NCBI GenBank assembly: GCA_945883145.1
Contig: CAMCXB010000054.1
Span: forward strand, 1-15,479
Direction: 5' to 3'
Length of the DNA stretch: 15,479 bases
Source: Bordetella parapertussis
GTDB lineage: Bacteria; Pseudomonadota; Gammaproteobacteria; Burkholderiales; Burkholderiaceae_D
Shown here: positions 7,183 to 14,370 of the stretch, one piece after another
Layout of the letters: each line of letters opens with the position of its first letter
Numbering within the stretch: position 1 is the first letter of the stretch
Notes under the pieces: model-generated
Seen by the model: the letters and a program-made list of their open reading frames with translations, nothing else
Databases searched by the model: none
What the model was told of the DNA's origin: nothing
Made by a program: the position numbers and the translations under genes

Positions 7183-7242
7183 ATGGTTATGTTAGTCAGT
7201 AGCGATGAAAAAAATGAAAACACTACATACCCACTACGATAA
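7183..7242 (+). CDS. Possible 19-codon leader ORF overlapping the J-domain gene start
   Basis: This short frame has the best ribosome site in the area: GAGGAG (7168-7173), nine bases before its ATG. It encodes MVMLVSSDEKNENTTYPLR and stops inside the J-domain gene, whose own ATGs at 7205 and 7214 have no ribosome site. The two frames cross on a run of seven A (7208-7214). Either translation is coupled, or slippage on the A run joins the two frames. It may also be a non-functional remnant of an indel. No homologue is recognised. Confidence 0.35.
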   Translation: MVMLVSSDEKNENTTYPLR

Positions 7243-7666
7243 TTTAAAAATAGCGCGGGACGCACCGCCAGAAGTTATACGTGCAGCATATAAAATTTTG
7301 TGTAAGAAATTCCATCCTGACCATCATCAAAATAATCCAACAACTACCAAGACTTTTCAGTTAATCAGTGTGGCCTATCATGTGTTGTCTGATCCCACAT
7401 TAAGGCGAGAGCATGATGCGTGGATTGCTAAGGAAGAGGCAAGGCTAACGAAGGTGACTGTAGAAGTAAATCCAACTCAGAAAAAACCAATACGTTCGCA
7501 TCAAGTTCGTCGTTTAACTGATAGACGTAAAACTAGAGCAGTTTATTTAAGAGAGAGTCGTTTTACAGAACTTGGACGATGGTTGCCAAATTCTCGTGAT
7601 CTTGTGTTCTGGGTGACTTTTGTTTTTATTGCAGTTTTGTTGCTCTCATTTTTTCGACCGCGCTGA
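7205..7666 (+). CDS. Small J-domain protein with C-terminal membrane anchor
   Basis: A 153-residue DnaJ-type co-chaperone. Residues 9-75 form a J domain with the essential HPD in KKFHPDHHQ between helices II and III, plus the typical opening YDNLKIARDAPPEVIRAAYK. It should stimulate the ATPase of an Hsp70 partner. No glycine/phenylalanine region or zinc-finger modules of full DnaJ follow. Instead there is a basic linker (about 95-125) and one hydrophobic helix at the very end (VFWVTFVFIAVLLLSFF), suggesting a tail anchor with the J domain in the cytoplasm. An in-frame TAG at 7193 limits the start to 7205 or 7214; homologues beginning MKTL-type favour 7214. Neither has a ribosome site of its own. 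The stop lies four bases from that of the convergent acyl-CoA ligase gene. Confidence 0.83.
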   Translation: MKKMKTLHTHYDNLKIARDAPPEVIRAAYKILCKKFHPDHHQNNPTTTKTFQLISVAYHVLSDPTLRREHDAWIAKEEARLTKVTVEVNPTQKKPIRSHQVRRLTDRRKTRAVYLRESRFTELGRWLPNSRDLVFWVTFVFIAVLLLSFFRPR

Positions 7667-7670
7667 GCGT

Positions 7671-9257
7671 TTATGTTGTCCGCAATTGTCGTTTGAGTAG
7701 TTTGCCGTTGGGATTGCGAGGTAAGGGAGCATCAGTAAAAAAACTTGCTTCAGGTACTTTGTAATCAGCGAGGCGTGAAGCGCAATGCTGTTGAATATGT
7801 TCATGGGTGAGTTGTGCTTTAGGTGCGTAAATATAAGCATGCACACGTTCACCTAACACTGGACAAGGATGTCCAACCACAGCAGCTTCCACTACACCGG
7901 CTAATGCCATGAGCGTGTTTTCAACTTCAACTGAATAAATTTTATAGCCACCACGATTTATCATATCTTTGATACGATCAAAGAGTCGTACTAAACCTTG
8001 TTCATCCACAGAGCCTAGATCACCTGAACGCCAACCTCCGCGTAAAAAACCTTTTTCAGTTGCGACTGGATTATCCCAATAAGCAGGCACTACCATAGGT
8101 CCATTAATTAAGAGTTCACCTGAAGTAGAGGCGGGTAGTGTTTCACCTTCATCATTGATGACACTGATTTCTGCGCAAGGTGCAGCAATACCTACACTGT
8201 CAGTATGAACCGCAGACAGTCCTAGAGGCATGATGGTTGCAGGTGAAGTGGTCTCAGTCGACCCATAACAATTGACGAGTGTTAGTCCTGGTATGTTTGC
8301 TGCCAGTGTATCGATGGTTGCGCTCGGCATAGGTGCACCACCAAATCCACCAATACGCCATGCAGATAAATCCACTTCTTTAAATGCAGGTTGCAATAAG
8401 CAGAGTTGATACATCGCGGGCACCATCAAACTAAAGGTAATCCGTTCACGTGCAGCGAGTTTGACAAAATGTTCGGCTTTGAATTCAGGAACAATAATGA
8501 GTGAGCCCACTACATGCGTCATGACAGCAATCAAAGCGATCAAACCTGTGACATGACTTGCTGGCACTGCTAATGCACCGCGTTCACCTCGCCCAAACTT
8601 CATACAGACTTGATAATGCATCACAGAGTGCGCAATATTAAAATGCGTGAGCATCGCGCCTTTAGGATTGCCGGTGGTGCCGGAGGTGTACAAGATCACA
8701 GCGCAATCTTCTTCGTGCACTTGTGCCGCTGTTACTGGAGCGCCTTGTAAGCTAGCTAAAGCAATCGCTCCATCGGTTTCACCCACAGCAATACGCAAAC
8801 GACATGCAGGTGCTTCTTCGCTTGAAGCGATACGATCTGCTAATTCTGCATCAAATACCACAGCGGTTGCAGTGCATTGATTAAGAATGAAATTTAAGCC
8901 TGGCTTTTGTTCGCGTGTGCCGACTGGTACAGTAATGGCGCCTATTTTTTGTAAAGCATATAAAACAAAAATGAATTCTGCTTTATTAGAGATGAACATG
9001 ACGACACGATCACCTGCTTGTATGCCTAAAGCCGCAAAGCCTGATGCGATGCGATTTATTTCTTGATCTGCTTGTTGATAGGTCCAACGTTCATCATTGC
9101 AAGCGAGCGCTTCATCGAATGGCGCTACAGTGACGGCATGGGAAAATAAGCCATAAAAAGAAGTAGGGCGCTCAGCGAAGCACCACATTTCTCTGCTATC
9201 AAAATGTGTTTCTCTGCGCATAGGGGGCAGAGTGATGTGCTTATTCCATGCAATCAT
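7671..9257 (-). CDS. Acyl-CoA ligase (AMP-forming), last gene of the Liv-type operon
   Basis: About 528 residues of an adenylate-forming carboxylate:CoA ligase (ANL superfamily), which activates an acid to acyl-AMP and then acyl-CoA. From this start the P-loop LYTSGTTGNPKG lies near 189-200, YGSTETTS near 331-338, and RSGDLG near 410-415. The hinge DRIKDMINRGGYKIYSVEVE is near 427-446, and the catalytic lysine of NPNGKLLK is about 519. The hinge wording is that of medium-chain or aromatic acid ligases rather than acetyl-CoA synthetase. The chain length or ring of the substrate cannot be told. The start is uncertain: ATG at 9257 is used, but codons at 9305, 9221 and 9185 are possible and none has a strong ribosome site. 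It follows the LivF-type gene directly, so the import system and the ligase likely handle one substrate. Confidence 0.87.
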   Translation of the reverse strand: MIAWNKHITLPPMRRETHFDSREMWCFAERPTSFYGLFSHAVTVAPFDEALACNDERWTYQQADQEINRIASGFAALGIQAGDRVVMFISNKAEFIFVLYALQKIGAITVPVGTREQKPGLNFILNQCTATAVVFDAELADRIASSEEAPACRLRIAVGETDGAIALASLQGAPVTAAQVHEEDCAVILYTSGTTGNPKGAMLTHFNIAHSVMHYQVCMKFGRGERGALAVPASHVTGLIALIAVMTHVVGSLIIVPEFKAEHFVKLAARERITFSLMVPAMYQLCLLQPAFKEVDLSAWRIGGFGGAPMPSATIDTLAANIPGLTLVNCYGSTETTSPATIMPLGLSAVHTDSVGIAAPCAEISVINDEGETLPASTSGELLINGPMVVPAYWDNPVATEKGFLRGGWRSGDLGSVDEQGLVRLFDRIKDMINRGGYKIYSVEVENTLMALAGVVEAAVVGHPCPVLGERVHAYIYAPKAQLTHEHIQQHCASRLADYKVPEASFFTDAPLPRNPNGKLLKRQLRTT

Positions 9258-9273
9258 TGTGGTGTAATTATTA

Positions 9274-9921
9274 TTAAGCAGTTTGCATATTTGCACCACG
9301 TTCAATCACCACCTCAGCATTGAGTAGATTTTTTGAATGGTTTAAATCGGATTGTGCAATTAATACAGAAACAGTCGTGCCAGCTAAACCTGCAATGACT
9401 TCAGACAAGCGTTGTGAAAGTGCCGGTGCTACACCTTCAAAGGGTTCATCTAATAATAATAAGCGTGTGCCGATTGATAAAGCACGTGCTAAGGCAACCA
9501 GTTTTTGCTGACCGCCTGAAAGTAGTAGCGCACGTCTATCTTTCATTTCTATGAGTTCAGGTAATACGCTATAGACAAAATCTAAACGTTGTTGTGGATG
9601 CGCTAGCTTAGCCGTCCAAACAGGGATGAGGATATTTTCTTCTACGGTTAATTCAGGGACTAGTCCGCGATCTTCAGGCATATAACCTATACCTAGACCA
9701 GCGCGAGCATGACGTGGCAATTTACTTAAGTCCTGACCATCAAAACGAATCGAGCCTGCTTGTAGTGGAAGATGACCCATGATGGTACGTAGTGTGGTGG
9801 TTTTACCCGCACCATTTCTACCGATGAGACCACTCATTTCGCCACTATTAACTTGTAAAGAAAAGCCACGCAGCACTTCAACCGACTGGATAGCAACATG
9901 AATCGCATCAATCTTTAACAT
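9274..9921 (-). CDS. LivF-type ABC transporter ATPase
   Basis: A 215-residue ATP-binding subunit of a branched-chain amino-acid/amide type importer, on the cytoplasmic face with the LivG-type partner. Walker A is GRNGAGKTTT (near 34-43), the signature is LSGGQQK, and Walker B is LLLLDEPFEGVAP. The GIGYMPEDRGLVPELTVEENI segment is typical of LivF. The usual LivF ending after Walker B (VEQN) appears here as IAQSDLN. The protein is slightly shorter than E. coli LivF at the C-terminus. It begins 18 bases after the LivG-type stop. The family name does not mean leucine is the substrate; members also carry urea, amides and aromatic acids. Confidence 0.9.
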   Translation of the reverse strand: MLKIDAIHVAIQSVEVLRGFSLQVNSGEMSGLIGRNGAGKTTTLRTIMGHLPLQAGSIRFDGQDLSKLPRHARAGLGIGYMPEDRGLVPELTVEENILIPVWTAKLAHPQQRLDFVYSVLPELIEMKDRRALLLSGGQQKLVALARALSIGTRLLLLDEPFEGVAPALSQRLSEVIAGLAGTTVSVLIAQSDLNHSKNLLNAEVVIERGANMQTA

Positions 9922-9939
9922 AATTTATTCCGTCTATTC

Positions 9940-10704
9940 TTATCGTAAAGTGCCAGTGACATAACGCTGTACATCTGGCGTGCTTAATGCGACATCTGGT
10001 TTGTCATCAGCGATAATGCGGCCGCTATAAAAAGCGATGACGCGATCTGCAAAGCGTTCTACGATATCCATATCATGTTCAACAAATAAAACAGTGACGG
10101 CTTCTTGTGAAAGTGCACGCATGACGGTTTCCATCATAGGAAATTTTTCATCGGCGGAGACACCAGAAGTTGGTTCATCAAGTAACAGCACTTTAGGATG
10201 TCGGGTCAGTGCCATGGCGATGTCGAGAAGTTTTCTTACACCACCAGGTAATTCACCAACTAAACGTGCGCTGTGTTCTGATAAATCAAAGCGCTGTAGT
10301 AATTCTTCAGCGCGTTGTACCGCTACTACATTTCTTGCAGGGCGCCAAAATGAAAGAGGTGGTTGTTGACTAGCGACGGCTACTAACATGTTATCGAGTA
10401 CGGATAATTCTTTATAGAGTTGCGGTATTTGAAAAGAACGTGCAATACCTTTACGTGATACGACACGTGGTGCTAGACCTGTAATGTCTTCATCATGAAG
10501 CAGTATGGATCCTGCATCTGGTTTGATGTAGCCCGTAATCATATTTACAAAGGTGGTCTTGCCTGCACCATTGCTACCAATCAGACTGAGTTTCTGACCA
10601 TGTGGAATATCGATGTTGATATCTGCAGCAGCAACTACAGCACCAAATTTCTTTTGTATGCCACGCGCTGATATTGCTATGTTAGTTGATGGTGCTGATG
10701 TCAT
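9940..10704 (-). CDS. LivG-type ABC transporter ATPase
   Basis: A 254-residue ATPase partner of the LivF-type subunit. Walker A is GSNGAGKTTF, Walker B is VLLLDEPTSGVS, and the H-loop is VEHDMD. The SRKGIARSFQIPQLYKELSV stretch is characteristic of LivG. The signature motif reads LPGGVRK rather than the common LSYGQQ/LSGGQ form. The start at 10704 is set by a strong AAGGAG seven bases upstream and by an ATGA overlap with the LivM-type stop. The frame is open further upstream to 10815, but that part is basic, unlike LivG, and would overlap the permease gene. Confidence 0.9.
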   Translation of the reverse strand: MTSAPSTNIAISARGIQKKFGAVVAAADINIDIPHGQKLSLIGSNGAGKTTFVNMITGYIKPDAGSILLHDEDITGLAPRVVSRKGIARSFQIPQLYKELSVLDNMLVAVASQQPPLSFWRPARNVVAVQRAEELLQRFDLSEHSARLVGELPGGVRKLLDIAMALTRHPKVLLLDEPTSGVSADEKFPMMETVMRALSQEAVTVLFVEHDMDIVERFADRVIAFYSGRIIADDKPDVALSTPDVQRYVTGTLR

Positions 10705-11699
10705 GCGCGTTCTCCTTGCTGATGCTTTTTCGCGCGTTTTTCCCATAGCGAGCCTATGCCTCGTGGTAGAAAGCGTATGACGGCAAGTAAAAATAATCCG
10801 AGTACAAGCTGCCAAGTATTGGGGAAATACAGACTTGAAAAGGAGCGTACGATTTCTAAGACTGTTGAAGCGATAAAGACAGCAATCACACTATAGTGAC
10901 CTGCAAGTATAGAAACAAATACAAATTCACCGGAAGTGGTCCAGTAACTAAAGTTAGGCTCTATATGTCCTAGTGCGATGACAGCGAGTGCGCCGCCCAT
11001 GCCACCCATGAACGCAGCGATTAAATAATTGGTAGCGATTAATTCTTGCACTGAGCTACCTAAATACTCAACTCGAATTTCATTATCACGCGCTGCTAAT
11101 GAAACTAAGCCACGTGTGGAGTTGAAATAAATATACGTTGCTAATGCACACAGGCCTGAAAGCGTGATGGTGACGGCATAGTTGAGATAACTACTCCATT
11201 CATCTGCAGCACGGATGCCAAATAATGTGGGGCGACCCATATTGAATCCATCAGAGCCACCCATAGATTCGGATTTAATCAATATGCCATATAAGACCAT
11301 GGATAAAGAGAGTGACAGCATGGCAAAGAAAATACCACGATAACGTGCAATCAGATAAGCGAAGGGAGCCGAGAGTAATACTGCGACAAGGCCACCACCG
11401 ATTGATAACACGAGTGCATCTGTGATACCTAGCTTGCCATAAGCCAGTGCTGCAGCATAACCACCGAGAGCGAATACCATGCCTTGACCAAATGAGACAA
11501 CACCACTGCGCATTAAGATCACAATGCCTAATGAGACTAAGCCATTTGCAGCAGCGATGGTGATCAAAAAGATTAACCATTTAGGTATTGCAAGACCGAC
11601 TAATAATAGCGCAACAATACCGCCTAATCCTAATAACAAGGCAGGCAGAAAATGCACAGTGTGTTTTGTAGAAGAGGTGGAAGTGTGATTCATCGTCAT
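10701..11699 (-). CDS. LivM-type ABC transporter permease
   Basis: A 332-residue inner-membrane permease with many hydrophobic segments. The family signature AARDNEIRVEYLGSSVQELI, then NYLIAAFMGGMGGALAV, is the cytoplasmic loop that contacts the ATPases. Early segments such as VSFGQGMVFALGGYAAAL are also LivM-like. A hydrophilic Ser/Thr-rich N-terminus and the basic tail WEKRAKKHQQGERA lie at the two ends. Ribosome site GGAAG is seven bases before ATG 11699; an in-frame ATG two codons later is possible. It starts one base after the LivH-type stop and its own stop overlaps the LivG-type start, so the three are translationally coupled. Confidence 0.9.
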   Translation of the reverse strand: MTMNHTSTSSTKHTVHFLPALLLGLGGIVALLLVGLAIPKWLIFLITIAAANGLVSLGIVILMRSGVVSFGQGMVFALGGYAAALAYGKLGITDALVLSIGGGLVAVLLSAPFAYLIARYRGIFFAMLSLSLSMVLYGILIKSESMGGSDGFNMGRPTLFGIRAADEWSSYLNYAVTITLSGLCALATYIYFNSTRGLVSLAARDNEIRVEYLGSSVQELIATNYLIAAFMGGMGGALAVIALGHIEPNFSYWTTSGEFVFVSILAGHYSVIAVFIASTVLEIVRSFSSLYFPNTWQLVLGLFLLAVIRFLPRGIGSLWEKRAKKHQQGERA

Positions 11700-11700
11700 C

Positions 11701-12597
11701 TCATATCTTCCTAGCTTGACTACGTTGAAACAAACCTTCAGGTCTAAACATTAAGACCACCGCCATAACCAAATAAATTGAAAATAATTCAGCGACTGGC
11801 ATTAAGTGCACTGCAGCTGAACGTGCAATACCAACGATGAGTGCTCCAATGGCAGCACCGGGAATACTACCTAAGCCACCGATGATAACTACAGCAAAGG
11901 ATAATATGACCACACCAACTGAGATGCCGGGTTGTACAGAAATCATAGGTGCTGTGAGTGCTCCACCTAATGCAGCAAGAAAAATACCGGTGCCGAATGC
12001 AAGTGTGTAAATGTGCGAAACATTCACGCCCATGCTGGCAGCGATTTCTTCACTGTGAATCACAGCAAGAACAATTTTTCCTATGCGTGTGCGGTTTAAG
12101 CCCCACCAGACGATAAAGCCGACAACGATAGCCACAATGACTAATAAAAAATCGTAACCTATATAAGATTGTTTACCTATATCGACATTACCAAATAAAG
12201 CATAGGGTTCGGAGAGATAAAAAGGATTCACGCCCCAGATAATTTTTGTGACATCTTCTAAGATTAAAAATAATGCGTAAGTCACTAACACTAATAAGAC
12301 TTCATCACGGCCATAAAAAATACGCAGTAATCCTCGCTCACATAAAGGCGCAACGATCACAGCCACACCGACTGCTGCTAACAACATGGCGATTAAAGAT
12401 AGTTCAGGCGCTAACTGCATGCTCGCAAAACAACCCACTAAACTAGCAGCGGCATAGGCACCGAGTGCATAAAAGCTTCCATGCGCGACGTTAAGAATTT
12501 TAAGGACGCCAAAAACCAGTGTGAGGCCTAGTGCCACGATGAAAAGCCATGACGCATAGGTCAGGCCGTCTATCATGATGGTGAGAGCAATATTCAT
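11701..12597 (-). CDS. LivH-type ABC transporter permease
   Basis: A 298-residue inner-membrane permease that pairs with the LivM-type protein to form the channel. LivH-like segments are GLTLVFGVLKILNVAHGSFY near the N-terminus and AALGGALTAPMISVQPGISV later. VIIGGLGSIPGAAIGALIVG is another, and the RPEGLF close is typical. About eight hydrophobic helices are visible. The ATG has no clear Shine-Dalgarno. A hairpin in the 98-base gap upstream separates it from the binding-protein gene and could set a lower expression level for the membrane parts. Confidence 0.9.
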   Translation of the reverse strand: MNIALTIMIDGLTYASWLFIVALGLTLVFGVLKILNVAHGSFYALGAYAAASLVGCFASMQLAPELSLIAMLLAAVGVAVIVAPLCERGLLRIFYGRDEVLLVLVTYALFLILEDVTKIIWGVNPFYLSEPYALFGNVDIGKQSYIGYDFLLVIVAIVVGFIVWWGLNRTRIGKIVLAVIHSEEIAASMGVNVSHIYTLAFGTGIFLAALGGALTAPMISVQPGISVGVVILSFAVVIIGGLGSIPGAAIGALIVGIARSAAVHLMPVAELFSIYLVMAVVLMFRPEGLFQRSQARKI

Positions 12598-12638
12598 GGA
12601 TGATATTTTCAGAGATGAGACTTTATGCTGTGATGTAA

Positions 12639-12666
12639 AACCACTCTGACTTCAGCCAGAGTGGTT
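12639..12666 (-). promoter_or_regulatory. Intercistronic hairpin between binding protein and permease genes
   Basis: AACCACTCTG (12639-12648) is complementary to CAGAGTGGTT (12657-12666) with an 8-base loop. On the minus strand only four T follow, so it would be a leaky terminator or an mRNA-protecting 3' hairpin. Such elements let binding proteins be made in excess over their permeases. Confidence 0.6.
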
Positions 12667-12695
12667 ATCGAGGTCAGCGTTTTAAGAATGCGTGT

Positions 12696-14021
12696 TTAAT
12701 TACATTTCGCACCAGGGAAGCCAGCTTTAATCCATTCTTCTGATTTCATGTTGGCAGGTGGATTAACGCATTCCGCAGCAAACCGTTGTATGTCATCGAG
12801 TACCACCATTTTCTTAGCTGCGTCGTAACGCGTGCGGCCAAATGCAGCAGATTGAATAGCTTGATGACCATCACCTAAAGCCATTTTTATACGACCAGCA
12901 GGTGCTTCCCATTCTGAACCACGCAAGGCTTCTGCAATTTGTTCTATGGATGGTTTACCACCTTTTTTATTTGCAGCCATAGCTTTTTCAACAGCGAGTT
13001 TTAATCCCATCAGTGCTTGCGCCATACGATAGGGAGCTTGAACAGGATAGACACCTGCATTCGCTTTTTGATACTCAGTCCACCACCAATCATTGAGTGC
13101 TGATTTCGGTGCCATCTGACCATAGGCACCACGTGCACCGATGATGACGCCATCAGGCATTTTTTCACCTAAGGGTGTGAGTACATGATCTGCTGCGGTG
13201 AGAATGACTTGTGATTTTTTAAATAAGCCACGTGGTGTAGCTTGCAAGATCATGGCTTGTAAATCACCACCCCATAAACTGGAGTGGGTGACATCAGCGG
13301 GATTTGACATCAACTGTGAAATTTCAGTACCGTATTGGCCTGCACCGAATTTAGGTCTTTGATCTGAGAGAGCTTTAGATTGTGGATACAAGACTTGCAT
13401 AGACAGCGTGAAGTCTTTGAGTGAATCATGACCCCAAGCATAGTCTTGGTTAATCATGCTAAAGCCTTCGATTTTTACATTACGCGCTTTTAAATAACGG
13501 ACTGCACCTACGTTATCCATAGCTGCATGGGATGCGGTGCGAAATACATATTTATAGTTGGCTTCTTCAAAGATGCGCGGTGTACCGCAGTCATACAAAA
13601 TCAAGAAGCGTTTCATTTCTTCCGCAACGGGAGCCACTGCGAGACAATCGCCTGAACCGACATAACCTACAACTACGTCGACATTTTCACGTTCGTAGAG
13701 ATTGCGTAATTCTTGTACTTGTTTAGTAGCACCGCCATTTTCATCAACATACACAGGCACTATCTTCATGCCGCCAAAACCTTTTTTGTTATAAGGGGCG
13801 GGTGCTGTTCCGTTATTGAAGGCTTCAATCAAGACTTTGGCGCCATTCACAGCAGGAACGCCAAAGCTATCGGCTGCTTGTCCAGAGAGAAAACTCACAA
13901 TACCGATTTTGAATTCATCGGCAGCGTTTACTGTTCCAGCTGCACCTACTGTCAGCAACATGGCTGCTGCAATTGTGCTGAGCTTAGTTAGGGCGCGCTT
14001 GGTCGTTATGGTTTGCTGCAT
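12696..14021 (-). CDS. Periplasmic substrate-binding protein, Liv/Peripla_BP_6 type
   Basis: A 441-residue secreted binding protein of the branched-chain amino-acid/amide importer. A Sec signal peptide runs to about VNA/ADEF (residue 33). The mature start FKIGIVSFLSGQAADSFGVP and the hinge VDVVVGYVGSGDCLAVAPVA fit the two-lobed periplasmic binding fold. Two conserved cysteines (in GSGDCLA and LYDCGTP) and two near the C-terminus (AECVN, GAKCN) could form disulfides. The length is above that of LivK (about 370), as in members for aromatic or other carboxylate ligands. A very good ribosome site, GGAGGA four bases upstream, fits high expression. It is the first gene of the operon, read from a promoter near 14173-14201. 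The ligand is not identifiable from sequence. Confidence 0.9.
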   Translation of the reverse strand: MQQTITTKRALTKLSTIAAAMLLTVGAAGTVNAADEFKIGIVSFLSGQAADSFGVPAVNGAKVLIEAFNNGTAPAPYNKKGFGGMKIVPVYVDENGGATKQVQELRNLYERENVDVVVGYVGSGDCLAVAPVAEEMKRFLILYDCGTPRIFEEANYKYVFRTASHAAMDNVGAVRYLKARNVKIEGFSMINQDYAWGHDSLKDFTLSMQVLYPQSKALSDQRPKFGAGQYGTEISQLMSNPADVTHSSLWGGDLQAMILQATPRGLFKKSQVILTAADHVLTPLGEKMPDGVIIGARGAYGQMAPKSALNDWWWTEYQKANAGVYPVQAPYRMAQALMGLKLAVEKAMAANKKGGKPSIEQIAEALRGSEWEAPAGRIKMALGDGHQAIQSAAFGRTRYDAAKKMVVLDDIQRFAAECVNPPANMKSEEWIKAGFPGAKCN

Positions 14022-14172
14022 AGTCTCCTCCAGTTAATTTCATTCATTCTTGTTTTGAATGTTTTTTTATTGAGTTTTGTGCACTGCTTTAACTGCATGA
14101 TGCGATAGAGTTCATTGCTGAAAACACAGCACTCGCTTAGTTTATTAATTCGCACAAAAAATCGAATAATGG

Positions 14173-14201
14173 ATAATCGTTTTGGATAGACCGCGAGTCA
14201 A
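14173..14201 (-). promoter_or_regulatory. Putative sigma-70 promoter of the Liv-type operon
   Basis: On the minus strand TTGACT (-35, 14196-14201) and GATTAT (-10, 14173-14178) are spaced by 17 bases. Transcription would begin near 14166, giving a leader of about 145 bases. The remaining non-coding stretch 14022-14370 holds only this, the inverted repeat next to it and the terminator of the upstream gene. Confidence 0.55.
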
Positions 14202-14204
14202 CCG

Positions 14205-14227
14205 CTATCGATGTTGCATCGCGATAG
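14205..14227. promoter_or_regulatory. Inverted repeat just upstream of the -35 box
   Basis: CTATCGATG (14205-14213) and CATCGCGATAG (14217-14227) are mirror arms around TTG, matching except for a 2-base insertion. It abuts the -35 element on its upstream side, the usual site for a class II activator. The regulator is unknown. Confidence 0.45.
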
Positions 14228-14287
14228 GAAGTGCAGAGTGAGCGCTAATAAAGTGAAAATTTGGCACTCAGCGTAGCAGCCAGAAAG

Positions 14288-14314
14288 AAAAAATCCCTTG
14301 TAGAACAAGGGATT
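14288..14314 (-). terminator. Rho-independent terminator of the RodZ-like gene
   Basis: A perfect 10-bp stem (AATCCCTTGT with ACAAGGGATT, 3-base loop, 14292-14314) is followed on the minus strand by a run of six T (14288-14293). It lies 57 bases past the RodZ-like stop codon and isolates that gene from the Liv-type operon. Confidence 0.9.
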
Positions 14315-14370
14315 AGAACTAATTAGTGGCTCAGGCTGAGATCTGTCTTAAGAAGATCCAAAGAGGCTGT

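Noticed and set aside
10705..10815. Upstream extension of the LivG-type ATPase
   Set aside because: It would overlap the LivM-type gene by more than 100 bases and is unlike LivG, while AAGGAG points to ATG 10704.
14262..14278. TGGCAC resembling a sigma-54 -24 box
   Set aside because: The matching GC-type -12 element is missing at the required spacing and the orientation faces into the terminator of the RodZ-like gene.
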